DNA from: Acanthosepion esculentum
Lineage: Eukaryota; Mollusca; Cephalopoda; Sepiida; Sepiidae
Reading direction: 5' to 3'
Assembly: GCA_964036315.1 (NCBI GenBank)
Contig: OZ038487.1
Coordinates: forward strand, 59,673,162-59,737,161
DNA: 64,000 bases
This document shows positions 1 through 10,359 of this stretch, piece by piece; position 1 is the first letter of the stretch, and each line of letters starts with the position of its first letter. The notes under the pieces were generated by a model. It was not told the origin of the DNA, made no database searches, and was given only the letters and a program-made list of their open reading frames with translations. Both the position numbers and the translations under genes were made by a program.

Positions 1-470
1 CTCATAACGTGCCCCAGAAATTTCATCTGCCTCTTCCTGATGTTAAGTAAGAGTTTCCTTTTTGTTTCCATTCTCTCAGAAATCGAGTTTTTGCTCACAT
101 GTCCGGTCTATGGTATCCTCAGCATCTTTCTGCAGAACAGCATTTGTCTTGCTTCAAGTCACGTCTTCATCTTTGAGGAGATTGTCCAGCATTCGCCGCT
201 ATACAGGTGGGCGGATATCAACATTTCAGTAGTCTTTTCACTGCTTCCATCAAAATTTTTCTAGCTCTTAATACTCTGGCTTTTGGATTGCATCTTTGGT
301 CGCATCAGTACGTCTCCAAAATTCACTGTCGTACTTTCCATCCTCTGTTTGAACGCTTCCCAGATATTAAAATGTCTGTACCTGCATGATTTTAGTATCC
401 CCGACCTGTAATTTGCATTTTGTGATCATCCTTTTGCTGATAAAGATGCATTGTGTTGTCGTTTATTATT
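1..470 (-). mobile_element. LINE-A fragment: reverse transcriptase C-terminal region, decayed
   Basis: Read on the minus strand this is the region after the RT palm of a non-LTR retrotransposon. It carries a version of 'FNYLGSV.TEDGK.D.E..RR...AKDA' (about 470-300), then the 'LEA...W..R.ML.IPW.DHVSNE.VL' block (about 170-80) and the 'RKR...GR..KFLGH' block at the window edge. Frames are broken by stops and shifts, so it is a pseudogene. The element runs off the left edge. The same protein blocks recur on the plus strand at 2405-3760, 7781-8850, 55320-56000 and 63590-64000. Family assignment (endonuclease-RT type LINE, RTE/L1-like) is from memory of the motif order; the clade is uncertain. Confidence 0.72.
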
Positions 471-2404
471 AGTCCTTTCTTCTCGCTTTACGTCGCTAAA
501 ATAGCCATACATTGACTGATCGAACCCAAATTTTGTGGAGAAGTCCAACTAACTAAATTGGTACAAATTGGTTTTACTAGGGTGCGTAAAAACCGCGAAG
601 TGGAGATTTGTCAAAGTATTTTTCCAAACAAACAAGCTTATCCAAATTTCATCGATTTGTTTGCGCAATAGAACGAGTCATGGAGTTTGTAAATCCCCTC
701 AGAAAATGGTAACGATATCTTCAACTACATACTGTGTGGATTTCAACACGCATCAGCGTGATGCAAAATAAATTCTAGTTTATTAAATTACTTAAGTCCG
801 TCTATTCATCAATGCTTCTATTAAACTCGCCTATGGAGTATACTGCCACACAGACACACTACACGTGGTGTTACTGTTGTGGTTGCGGTAGCAGGTAGAT
901 TTTTACGGGTTTGTGTTACCAGCTCGGCGCCCAAGCATTTTCGAACTCAGAGTAGTCCAAGACTAATAGTCAACCAAGGCTAGATAGCTCAATCTATTCT
1001 GCTAGTTGAGTCATAGCTGAGGAGAATGAATGTCAATAATCCATATATTTACTGATATTTTCTTAACTAGAATTTTGTTTTGTCGTATGTTTGTTTCTGA
1101 AAATGTATCGTTTAATGGTATAGAAATTAAAATCGGCGAACCGAATTCAAATTCGAGCCTAGTGCTTTGCGATAACTTCGCTGATATACTCTTAGAAAAT
1201 ATAGGAATCCAATTCATCTAAATTTTCCCATTTATGGATTAAATAGCAGAGTACACTGGGTTTCATTAGCCTTTGATGACAGCCAGTATAGGAGAATGAC
1301 AACCAATGAAATCCTAACGTGAAAATACTTTAATTCTTCCTTAAGACGTCATCACAAGTTACAGATGATAAAGAACGGGAATCTGTGGATGGCATGCGTC
1401 CTAAAAAAGGGCATGGCATCCAAACAGAACTCGTTGTTTTTACCATGACTATCTCCACCGAAAACCATTCAACTCGTAAATTAACTAATGGATATCCAGG
1501 TGTTGAAGAAAGAAGCAGCTCGGAACACGAAACCGAAGAGTCGGGTTCGAATTGCAGTCGAGTTCGTTACAGTCACTTCTGTTCGAATTTGTTTGTTCTC
1601 TCCCTAGAAATTTATGGGTTAAATATTACAGCAGACTGGGCTCTCCAGTTTAGGAGGTGGCCATCTGAATTAAGAATCAATGTTAAGCAACGTCTATTTT
1701 GGTCAGGAACTAGATGGGTAACCGCATGGGAATACCAGGTGCTTGGATGTGCTGTTTGTGTAATGGATAACGGCTCAGGGTGATAAATCGGAGAGTCGTG
1801 TATGAATTACAGTCAGGTTGGTTACTTACACAAATACCCCTGGGTGATCATGAATCGAAAAGAGACATGATCGCCCATGCTGGCCACATATGCTTCGAGC
1901 AACATAGATTGGGTCAGCGCGGTATGTTAATGGTATATTCTACCCGATGGATTTCAGGAAGGATTACGTCCAACAAGAATGAATCTTACAGACTTAGAAG
2001 AAGAACTAGTTTTAAATTATTTGAACTCTAGTAAAATTCATACGACCAGGATTTGACAAGATGTGATTATAACTAGATTTGGCCAAATTGGTTTATATGA
2101 GAACCGTTGGTCTTGCTTTAATTTTTTCTAAAGTTATACTATTTGAAGAAGTAATATAAAACTGGGTGAAATTCTTGCAGGCATCTTACGCTTTCTTGGA
2201 TATTTGGGAGAAGCCAGTGCCGGAAATATTTGTATTCTACCTGTCTCGTTATTTTCATGATTATTCCTGGCTCTAGTTCATGATACCTGACTTTACCAAA
2301 AAAGATGCAAATGTGAATAAAAAGACAATGCTTTTTTCTGTTTATTCGGAATCAATAAAACATTTTCTTTGATTAAATAAATAATTTTTTTTTTATAGTT
2401 TTGA
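471..2404. other. No clear gene; faint tRNA-like SINE traces
   Basis: AT-rich sequence without a recognisable gene. An open frame of 132 codons at 1385-1783 resembles no family I know and covers a tRNA box-B-like sequence (GGGTTCGAATTGCA near 1553); a related phrase recurs near 1796-1820 (GAGAGTCGTGTATGAATTACAGTCAGGTTG-like). I read this as decayed SINE heads, not a protein gene. Positions 860-1010 also have a tRNA-like flavour but cannot be assigned. Confidence 0.4.
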
Positions 2405-2880
2405 CATAAAGGAATAACCCAAGATACGAACTACGAAGTGGAGACGCCGAAATCAAGCAAGAAGATAAATTCAAATCTGTAGGAAATGTTTTAACAGAAG
2501 TCGGAAAATACGTCAGCTAACAGTGAAAGCACAATGGGATAGCGAAAGATGCCTTCAAGAGGCTAAGTACATATTAAGAGAAAGGAGAACTTCGTTAGAA
2601 ACAAATAAAAACGCACTGAACTAGTATGCAACATCACTAATCCTATGCTGGACAGTCACCTTACGAATGGAGAACAGACTTGAGGCAACACAAATTTGGT
2701 TCTACAGAAACATACTGAGGATGCCATGGTTGGAACATGTGAGCAACGAGTTTTATGGAAAATAGAAAGAAAAAAACACTTATACTTAGAATCAGAAAGA
2801 GATGATTTAAATTTATAGAGAACATAATGAGGATAGAAGGTTTGGAGAATTTAACACACACGGTACATACGGATTTCATG
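2405..2880 (+). mobile_element. LINE-A fragment (RT C-terminal region)
   Basis: Plus-strand translation in shifting frames gives the 'D.EI..RIGIAKDAFKRLS' block (about 2440-2560), then a 'CWTVT.RMENRLEATQIWFYR'-like segment (the last ten residues of which are typical of this family) and 'LRMPWLEHVSNE' (about 2645-2750), followed by the '.ERK..L.LRIRKRD' region. Multiple stops show it is dead. The copy ends at about 2880 and is followed by a short non-coding repeat and then by another LINE-A fragment in the same orientation. Confidence 0.75.
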
Positions 2881-2975
2881 TTTCATTGATTGATTCATTC
2901 ATTTACTATTGTTTATCAAACATTTGCAGGTTATTTAAACCCAGAAAATATTTTTATATTGTACGGACTAATTCT
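2881..2975 (+). repeat. Interspersed repeat with TACGG/TTTATCAA core
   Basis: Segment of the type TTTAC.GTTTATCAA....GTAGGTTATATAAA....GATATTTTTATATTGTA. Related copies are at 8851-8965 (plus), roughly 22060-22190 (plus), 57735-57830 (plus) and, in the opposite direction, at the right ends of 47330-47485 and 56460-56695. Two copies (here and 8851) sit directly after LINE-A 3' ends, so it may be part of that element's untranslated tail or a partner element. Confidence 0.5.
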
Positions 2976-3760
2976 CAATGGACGAATTCAAACTATACAG
3001 GGAGTTAATTGTCAGAGAATTAGAAGTCCTATCAGGATTCATTATTGGCGACTACAATCTTAGCAACATAAGACAAGCAGATAACTCAGTAGTATTAGCA
3101 GATACAGAAAGGAAATTACATTAACTGCTACAAAAGACAGTTTAGGAAAGCGAGAATAAAGAACTAAACACAAATTGCAAGAAGACAGAATGTTTGCTTG
3201 TAAGCAAATGGAACAGCCAAACATAAATTATAAATTGTATACCAAAATCAAGCTATTAAAACAATTTAAATCTCTGGATTGTTTTAACAGAGAACGGAAA
3301 GTTCGACACCGAAATCGCCTTTTAAAAGCTAAGTATTAAGAATCTTAAAAATAAAGAAAAGAGTACAGTACTGTTACTTAATATATGTCCTCCGATATGG
3401 CAGAGAATGCAGGACAATCTCCTCACAGATGAAGAAGACAGTTGAAGCAGCACAAATATGGTCCTACGGGTTGCTGAGAATACCATGAAGTGAATACGAA
3501 ATCTGAGAGAAAATGGAAAGAAAAAACTTTCATATTTGAATTCAGCAAGAGATAATTGAAATTTCTAGGGCACATGATGAGGGATATATTGAAAAGCATA
3601 TTGAAGGCAAGTGGGGCATCTTGAAGATAAGGGGGACAGAGGTAAAAGGCGCATAACCTACAGAACGAGCTTGTATATATAGATGGCAGAATAATGTTTA
3701 AGAGAGATAGCAAAATGACAAAATTTACTAAAGGTTATAAAGGATTAGGAATTGTGGAGA
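2976..3760 (+). mobile_element. LINE-A fragment including the decayed RT active-site box
   Basis: The plus-strand translation shows the palm segment around the catalytic YADD box, then the NCKKTECLLVSK block (about 3170-3205), a 'LTE.GK.DTEIA' segment, the 'MKKTVEAAQIW' block at about 3426-3460 and the tail (EGK....RGTEVKG). The box that should read YADD is QADN (3074-3085) and the frame has several stops, so no active enzyme can be made. The 3' end matches the LINE-A tail with GAGAGTCATGGTCGCC near 3757-3772. Confidence 0.78.
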
Positions 3761-4720
3761 GTCATGGTCGCCAAAGAAGACTCACATTAGAAAGATCTTA
3801 TCTCTATAATGATAACGTTAAAGTAAAAATGAAGCAGTTATACCCTTAAAAATGAATCCCGTTTTATCTCGCTAACGAGACAAAACAAAATTTGTTGGGA
3901 TAAAATTCATTTTCAGATAACTCCAGTTCATCGACGAAATATGTCAAAATAGACGCTTTCCAAAATGTCTCATATATTCACTATTTTTTGGATTCTTATA
4001 CAGTTTTACTCGTACAAGAATTTTTTTTTCCAAATATTTTTTATTTATTTTGTATATGAAATGTCTAATATGTTTCATTTTTGTATAAACTTGCGAACAA
4101 TCACGCGTCTTCATTAACAATATCTAGGTAATTATCTATGCGGTTCAAGAGAACATTTTTCCGTAATACCTTTCTCTCTCATTCAATCGTAACAACACTT
4201 AAGTATCTAATTATTCCCAAACAGATAGAATCATAAAGATAACTGAAGAAATATCAAATCTTACCATAGGCTTTTTCATGATCCAGGTTTCATATAACGA
4301 TCCCAGATTAACGAACTGGGAGTTGTGATAAAACAATTCTATTTTGTGGTTTGGATTTTTTTTCTCTAACGTGTACTATCGAGAAACAAATCTTCGACAA
4401 GCACCCATCTGCAATGGAAATATGACTCGACGTAAATCCGAACATTGCTGATACATCTTGATGAATGGGCGGACGGGTCTGTCTACGAAATCTTTTAAAC
4501 ATGTTATTTGGGTATTTTCTATGAAACTACACTCTAGGACAAACTTTGACATTCCTCCATTATGGCAAGATTTTGCATCATTCGCTTTTGATTAATACAG
4601 AGTGCGGCAAAAAATACCACCTACAAATACCTCCCAGTAATACCTCCCACGGAGTCGCAAGACATTAGCTAGCTGAAGAGTCCATTGCCACCAATTATGT
4701 TGGTAGGTATTTCTTCCGCA
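3761..4720. other. Unassigned AT-rich DNA
   Basis: No gene, RNA or complete repeat recognised. The only coding-like frames are short and on the minus strand at 4308-4502 and 4592-4984; the latter is the antisense of the SINE that follows. A short run of ATACCTCCCA-like units occurs at 4615-4650. Confidence 0.5.
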
Positions 4721-4721
4721 A

Positions 4722-5140
4722 TGGCAACGTGACCGAGTGGTTAGAACGTTTGCATTCTGACCATGAGACCTGGTTTCGAATCTCACTATGGTTGATTTGT
4801 CAAGAAGGAGACTTCCTGATGTTATCGAACTGGAGGGGTTGAAAGTGCCTGAAAACCATACCACGGGTTGACCCAACGCTTGTGAGTGAAATTGTGTAGC
4901 TGTCGTTAGCTGTGCTAGCGCGAAGTGGCCGAGGGCTTGAGCGTGCTGGCCTTTGTTCAAATTGTTGATCACGCTAGATAACACGCTCTTTCCCTGAATC
5001 TGTAACTAAGGTCTGCTCAGTATAGTTGTAGTATAAACCACAGGTGGGCTCTGTGGGTGTTGAATAAACACAAATGCGCTTGAGCAAGCGTCTGCATTAG
5101 GGATTGACTAGCCGCCCTCGTAGACAGGTATCCTCGAACA
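4722..5140 (+). mobile_element. SINE-2, composite with two tRNA-like heads
   Basis: The sequence GTGACCGAGTGGTTAGAA (box-A-like) at about 4728 and CTGGTTTCGAATCTC (box-B-like) at about 4770 give a tRNA-derived head. A second head-like segment starts near 4920 (AAGTGGCCGAGGGCTTGAG). The body after it (TAACACGCTC...GTCTGCTCAG.ATAGTTG.AGTATAAACCACAG) recurs at 37085-37290 and 47590-47775, and its last part at 17330-17420. Such RNA polymerase III derived elements move with LINE machinery. Two successive heads suggest either a dimer or one element beside another. Confidence 0.6.
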
Positions 5141-5179
5141 CATTTCTTCTACACACTTTATGAACATGCTACAATATTT

Positions 5180-5268
5180 ACACTATTTACATTCGAACTA
5201 TCGTCCTCGTCTTTATTGCTTCCACCCCGAAAAATAAGGACAATAGTCTGAATGTAAATAGTGTCAAT
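5180..5268. repeat. Tail-to-tail inverted ends of SINE-1
   Basis: ACACTATTTACATTCGAACTATCGTCCTCGTCTTTATTG (5181-5219) is followed after a short spacer by AATAAGGACAATAGTCTGAATGTAAATAGTGT (5233-5264). These are the 3' end of SINE-1 in opposite orientations, so the pair can form a hairpin. Only the last 35-40 bases of each copy remain. Confidence 0.6.
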
Positions 5269-5439
5269 AATGATAACTCCAAAGATTTCGGACCGAAGCT
5301 AAATGTAATAGCAGATCCCACTTAAGTTTGAAGAACTTAAACAGAGATTTCACTACTTTGAAAGCTGTGAAGTTATTAGAAATTATAGTTTAAGTAACTT
5401 GTTGTATATCAGAAAGAGGCAAAAATTCAATCGTAACAT
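5269..5439. other. Possible 5' non-coding part of the Tc1 element
   Basis: No terminal inverted repeat matching the 3' end of the following transposase pseudogene could be found here. Confidence 0.3.
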
Positions 5440-6657
5440 TCAGATAGTGAAAGAGACCAAAAGAGGCATTGCACGCAGAAGACATTCTGGCAGCTTGAAA
5501 TCCCACCGAAAATGAATTGTAGCAAGCCTGGCGTTCACAATGATATCGCCAAGTTCCAAGCTGATGGTTATTATTCTGACCGAGAGAAAAGTGGACCTCT
5601 CAGGAAAAAAAAAGCCCATAGAGACAGCAGTATGAAAAAATCTATCTTTTCAAGCTCTTCGACAAGTTCATGACAAAATTTTCGAGCTGTTCTGATTCTC
5701 GGGGGTACAGTTATCCAGGATTGCTTTTCGCACATTGTTCACTGATATCCAACTAATATCCTCCACCAATTCCCGCGGAACGAAAGATAACTGATAGCAC
5801 AGTGACAAATATCCAACATCAGCCAATCAATGGACACCTGATAATGATGACCGGACGGTACATAGTCGAAACGATGTGGCTGTAACAATATCTATATCAA
5901 CCAAGTTAAAAGCAATAGTTCGACATAATGAAAGAATAATATCCTGCAATTCTGCCCGATAAGCAACATTGGAAAAATTAAAAAATAACTGCTGACTTTC
6001 GCCAAAAAGTATGAATATTGTACAGAGGACTAATTAGGAAACGTTATATCATCTGATGAACCCACAATGCAACAGTCAGCATTATGTCAGGTGGTCTTCA
6101 GGAAAGGGATATGATGCAAATGTAACATGAAAACTACGAAACTCCCAGCCAGATACGATTGGATTAGCTGTTTTTCCTTTTCTGGAGCCTGGAATATCCA
6201 TGAATTGTGGAAAGTATCTGAAAATGTTGCAAGATAAACAGAAGATTCCCATGTATAGCAGAAACAAAGAAAGTTCAAGAATATCACGGTCATGACGACG
6301 GAATAACCTGGAAGCAATCCTGACCAAAATCCCATAGAAAAATTCTGGGATTACATAGGAATAATGTTGAGGAAAAACAGCCAGCCAAGGTTCTTAGGGA
6401 CTCTATAAAGGACGTATGATCAACTGGGATTTCAGCAATAATATAGCCAGAATAGCCAGCATGTTTCTTCCTATTGAAGCGGTCATCAAAGCGAAAGGTA
6501 GTGAGACTAAATACTAGATTATATTGAAAGTAGTGGAGAATAAACTGTTTGTGAAGCATTATAGTGAGTTTTTTTTTATTATTTTTTATTTATTCATAAT
6601 TTTGTTCCTTTTTGTTAAAAAATCGTTTTCATTAAACTTTTGGTCACGACTGTAATT
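5440..6657 (+). pseudogene. Tc1-like transposase pseudogene
   Basis: Tc1 transposases cut and paste DNA at TA sites using a helix-turn-helix N-terminus and a DDE catalytic core. In shifting plus-strand frames one sees the basic linker (REKSGPLRKKK-like, about 5582-5612), the segment before the second catalytic Asp (PGISMNCGKYLKMLQDK, about 6187-6237), the 'SNPDQNPIEKFW' block (about 6314-6350) and the C-terminal signature 'AVIKAKG' (6479-6500). Length fits a full 340-residue enzyme, but frameshifts and stops are frequent. After the coding remnant, ACTTTTGGTCACGACTGTAA (about 6637-6656) is typical of a Tc1 terminal repeat. The 5' terminal repeat was not found. Confidence 0.82.
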
Positions 6658-6839
6658 TTTTTTTGTTTTTGTTTTTTTGGTACTGTTTCTTTTGTGCAAT
6701 GTTATGCGAAGTTTTACGCCCAAACTATCTTATATCTTTCATTGAATATCAAAGTGCAACAAACCTTTTATAACTGAAGCATTATGGGAAATAACCCTAT
6801 GTTATAAGTTTCGTTCACAAAATTTAATCAATAAGAGAA
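6658..6839. other. Unassigned
   Basis: T-rich spacer between the Tc1 pseudogene and an LTR-like repeat; no feature recognised. Confidence 0.4.
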
Positions 6840-7262
6840 TTTTATTCTTAAATCGCTTTTTTTATTCCTTTTCTCAGATGATTCCCTTTTTCATGTCGAA
6901 TTCTTAGCTTTGTCCTCTGTTACTCTACGAATTTTAAAAACAATGTTCATTTTTACTTTAATTGTCTTATTATTTTTATTGTTCGAATAGATGCCCACTT
7001 TAGAAAAAAAAGATTGTAATATCTTTCTGAACCTGAACATATTATAGTAATAGCAATGATAAAAGTACGCAGGTGTAGGCTTTAAGAAAACTTTATTCAA
7101 ATGAGAATACAAGGTTCGCGTATAGTGTCCTTTTATAGTCCCAGTAAACAGTGATAGATCTCTCAAAGACGAGAGTAACAAAACAAAGGGAGACCACTCT
7201 TGATTATACATAACAGTAACATTAGGTAATTCTTGACATTAATAAATTGATTACATACGTTA
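6840..7262 (-). repeat. LTR-like dispersed repeat (family L2), copy 1
   Basis: On the minus strand it starts near 7215 with TGTTATGTATAATCAAGAG, has a TATA-like ACTATAAAAGG (about 7131-7121) and an AATAAA signal (about 7098) spaced as in a long terminal repeat. Two plus-strand relatives lie at 50759-51185 and 51946-52380. The minus-strand open frame of 106 codons here (6891-7211) and the 106-codon frame at 51924 share similar peptides, but only because the repeat itself is conserved. No internal retroelement genes are attached. End points are uncertain. Confidence 0.5.
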
Positions 7263-7780
7263 AAAACTTTAACGTTCACAAGGATAACATGCCTTAAAGG
7301 ATATTAGGTAACCTACAAATGAAAAACAAAAAACATTAAGTTTGCTTAATTTACCTATATATCACAAGCATAAATACGCATCGTGCGTTTCTTGATAAAA
7401 TATATGAATTTCTAAACCCTTAAGAATTCCATAGAGAAACGGCTCCCCCCGCATTAGTCAATAGATTTAAATAGCGAATCATGGCATACAAAACTGAAAA
7501 AAGTATAGTCGTAAATGAAGGAATTAAATTATTTCATCAAATACAAAGCTAAGCATGTAAAATGAAAATATATATATTAGCGATATAACAGAACGTGTAA
7601 AATTAAAAGCAATTCAAACTATACTTATTACGATAAAATTTAAAAAATATATATTTAAAGCTATTTGCTAATTATCCTAGCTAAATTGAAAACGGCTATA
7701 TAACATTTAATTTTCACCTCAAAAGTATTAAAAAATGAGGAAAAGTGCTTAGAAAGAAATTTTCATGGATTACAACTTAG
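7263..7780. other. Unassigned AT-rich DNA
   Basis: About 75% AT with no open frame or repeat recognised. Confidence 0.45.
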
Positions 7781-7938
7781 TATCTAAACTACTTTACGAC
7801 AGTAAATGTTGGGCAATCCCTTCAAAGATGAAGAAGAGAGTTGAAGCTACAGAGATGTCTTTCTACTCAGGAATCATAAGAATACCGATATAGACAGAAT
7901 TCTACGTAAAGAATAAGTTTTGTGGAACTTCCAAAACT
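7781..7938 (+). mobile_element. LINE-A fragment, first part of an interrupted copy
   Basis: The translation shows 'LLYDSKCWAI' and 'KMKKRVEATEM.FY' (about 7790-7880), the block just after the RT palm. It stops abruptly near 7938 where a minus-strand LINE-B fragment begins. The same LINE-A copy resumes at about 8311 and again at 8735. Confidence 0.7.
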
Positions 7939-8310
7939 TCCAAAGGGATACGAAGGTAATGAGATCGAATTCGCCGTGTACGACGGGTGATGGGTCCTGG
8001 TGAATACCTGAACTGGTGGAACTAAAGATTGTAGTTAGACTGAGCATTTTCCATGAAAAAAGTGAAAGACTACAGAGAGGCTGGCAACATGTCATCAGTG
8101 GGAAAACGATTGGAGGGTGAAAAATAATTTGTCACTCACAGGGCCGTGTAAACGCTTTTGAACACAGTCAATGACGGAGAGATTGAAATTGTCAGCACCA
8201 TTTCAGTTAGGGAGGAAACCATATGAGACTATGGATGCAGCTTGGTAGCAGAGCACTGTGCAAGCTGGTGATGTCTCACTGGAACTACAAAGACACTAAC
8301 GCTTACAATC
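7939..8310 (-). mobile_element. LINE-B fragment inserted in LINE-A
   Basis: The minus-strand translation contains 'DCVQKRLHGPVSDKLF.TLQ' and 'HVASLCSLS' (about 8190-8050), corresponding to the '(Q)(K/R)R....LQ.LSHRRDVASL' block that follows the RT domain in jockey/CR1-like LINEs. It closely resembles the copy at 46145-46620. Frame is broken. It lies between two parts of a LINE-A copy and is therefore younger than that copy, although exact ends and a target duplication could not be read. Confidence 0.6.
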
Positions 8311-8402
8311 AGAAGTAGAAATTCAATAGAGTAGAATTTAACACTCACAGAACAGATTGAAGGCAAGAGATACCGAGGAAAACATCAAATAAACTATCTA
8401 AC
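8311..8402 (+). mobile_element. LINE-A fragment, middle part of the interrupted copy
   Basis: AGAATTTAACACTCACAGAACAGATTGAAGGCAAGAGATACCGAGG (8333 onward) is the conserved '(L)ENLTLTG.IEGKR.RGR' region of LINE-A. It is cut at 8402 by a SINE-1 insertion. Confidence 0.72.
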
Positions 8403-8734
8403 GAACTCCTATAACACTATTTACATTATTCGGACTATTGTGTTCATCTTTGTTGCCATATTTATCACAACGTTTCGGCTGTTCTACGCTCCGGCCTTCT
8501 TCAGTTGGTTGGAAGGTCGAACTGAACACTTTATTTCGCTCGCTGGGGTAGACTGATCTAGTTCCACGTCTAATGGATGTCAGTTATCAATTATCTCCTG
8601 TTAATTCAACTCTCCATGTTCTCCACTGTCTTAGCCAGGTGATGAACTCACAACTCTTTGGGTCCTGTCATTGGATCTCACCAACGCGTTTATCCACTGT
8701 GCCATGTGTCATTACAGATACTGAACTCCTATAA
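8403..8734 (-). mobile_element. SINE-1 with 12-bp target-site duplication
   Basis: A tRNA-derived SINE on the minus strand lies between two copies of GAACTCCTATAA (8403-8414 and 8723-8734). Read on the minus strand it starts with GACACATGGCACAGTGGATAAACGCG (tRNA box A region), has a box-B-like GAGTTCATCACC, a body with ACTGAAGAAGGCCGGAGCGTA and CCGAAACGTTGTGATAAATATGG, and ends in ATAATGTAAATAGTG. The duplication shows insertion by target-primed reverse transcription into the LINE-A tail. It is the clearest single full-length SINE-1 in the window. Confidence 0.85.
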
Positions 8735-8850
8735 GTTGATGGAAGAGCAGGTACTATGAGCGGTAGTTAGGGGACAAATACTGCTTAGAGATAAAAATTG
8801 TATTTAGTTATGGACGGCCATGAACGTTCACGTCCCGAAGGGATACGGCA
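8735..8850 (+). mobile_element. LINE-A 3' tail, last part of the interrupted copy
   Basis: GTTGATGGAAGAGCAGG ... GGGGACAAATACTGCTTAG ... GGACGGCCATGAACGTTCACGTCCCGAAGGGATACGGCA matches the LINE-A 3' end consensus, continuing exactly from the sequence broken at 8402. Confidence 0.72.
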
Positions 8851-8965
8851 CATAATATTGATTTAATTTGATTTGATTCATTCGTTTTTTACGGTTTATC
8901 AACCCCTTGTAGGTTATATAAATACGAGAAGATATTTTTAGATTGTAAGAATTTTTTTTACATGA
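8851..8965 (+). repeat. TACGG interspersed repeat, copy 2
   Basis: TTTTACGGTTTATCAACCCCTTGTAGGTTATATAAATACGAGAAGATATTTTTAGATTGTAAGAATT: same family as 2881-2975, again directly behind a LINE-A tail. Confidence 0.5.
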
Positions 8966-9558
8966 CACATAGCTGAGAGGAAAAGAGGCGTATTGATGCA
9001 TTTCTCAAGTGTATTTGCGCGTACGTGATTATAATGAATCCGACTGGAATTGGAACTCGGCATCGGAACCATTATCGATTATACCTATTTCGTACCTACT
9101 GTGTACCTACTGCGGGAGAAAGAAAATCTGCCTCGTCAGTCATATATCGAAAGATACATAATGGCCTTAGCGTGTATCACGCATAGTACATAACTGACTG
9201 ATCCATTACACCACACGTACATACAAGAGTACATAATCTGGTACTCCCAAGCGGTCAACCACCTATGTATTGGCCATGGTCGACGTTACTTCGGTCATCG
9301 TACTGGAACTGATGTTTCAATGTGATGTTGCCGTAAAGTATAATATTGCAACACCCTGAATCTCAGCTAATATGGATCATAGTTACAATATTGCAGACAC
9401 GTTGTATTTTGGGGTGGGTGGTTGGTGTATATGTGATGTTGCAATCACCCATATTCCTGACTCAAAACTGCGCAATGCTCAAGAACTCTAATGCGCTGTA
9501 AATGGGAAAAAATCCGCACTGCTCAAATCAAATCAGAGTACATTTTCTTCAATTAACA
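8966..9558. other. Unassigned
   Basis: No gene found. A short direct repeat CGTACCTACTG/TGTACCTACTG occurs near 9093-9115, and there are scattered AACTCGG/GGTCGAC words resembling SINE heads. Confidence 0.4.
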
Positions 9559-9563
9559 ATATA

Positions 9564-10103
9564 AAGGGTGTTTCATTAAGGCGGATCAAAGTCAGCAGTA
9601 AACAAATCAGTGTTATTGGTGAAAATTTATTTATTTCTCTATTGGATCATATCATTTAAGTCATGACAATTATGTGTGAATATTAATATCGCCCAAATGT
9701 CCTCCAAGGCTTCGGCGGCGCAAAAATGTTTGATGACGTCTCTGCATAGTTGCTCCTCGATCTCACCAATATACCTTATTATCTCATCCTTCAGATGTTG
9801 AATTGTTGTTGGCTTGTTGACACAGACCTTACTTTCGAGAGAGCAGAAATCTAAAGGCGTCAAGTGGCCAATGACTTCGCTGTTTCGAGAGATGAGGAGG
9901 CCTGGGAACTTCTCATTGCATTCCTTTTTGAATGTCCATTTTCGTAATAGGTTTCGATAACTTTAACTCGTTGTTTGATTGTTAATTTTTCCATGGTTGA
10001 AATTGCCAAAGATTTAAGTTGTTAAATCTGAAAGAAGAAATAATCATTAGACGCTTAAACTTAATTAACATTTAAAATCGGTCCAAATTATTGGAACACC
10101 CTT
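9564..10103 (-). mobile_element. Internally deleted mariner-like element with terminal inverted repeats
   Basis: The ends AAGGGTGTTTCATTAAGGCGGATC (left) and, reversed, AAGGGTGTTCCAATAATTTGGACC (right) are terminal inverted repeats, and both are flanked by TATA, as expected for a TA-targeting IS630/Tc1/mariner transposon. The minus strand starts a frame at 9994 (MEKLTIKQRVKVIE, the helix-turn-helix N-terminus) that passes directly into the C-terminal region, with FPGLLISRN and then LTPLDF...KVCVNKPTTIQ.LKDEI (to about 9655). The whole catalytic core between them is missing and the join shifts frame. At about 540 bp it is less than half the length of a complete element and must depend on a transposase from elsewhere. 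Confidence 0.82.
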
Positions 10104-10359
10104 TATATAAAATGTATATCATTTCTTTTCATATTTTCTTTTATTTTATTGAGAACCAATAAGTTATATAAATAATGCTCGTTCTAATCTCTTAATAAAA
10201 TTCATTAGCAAACGTCTGGTAAGAATTTTATACAAGGCAAACTATTTGCAACGTTACCCAAAACGCTGGGGGCACGTTGAGAGGCGCTACTAAAACAAAC
10301 TTTTTACAAAATCTATATAACGTTTCAGAAACTTCATTCTATATGTTAAATAAAGGCTG
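10104..10359. other. Unassigned
   Basis: AT-rich, no feature recognised. Confidence 0.4.

Noticed and set aside
1385..1783. 132-codon open frame
   Set aside because: No recognisable motif, and it overlaps tRNA-like box-B sequences repeated nearby; most likely decayed SINE sequence.
4722..4800. Genuine tRNA gene
   Set aside because: Box A and box B are present, but no acceptor stem or anticodon arm closes, and the sequence continues as a dispersed SINE body.
4592..4984. Minus-strand frame of 130 codons
   Set aside because: Antisense of a SINE-2 copy, containing its box A and B; no protein motif.
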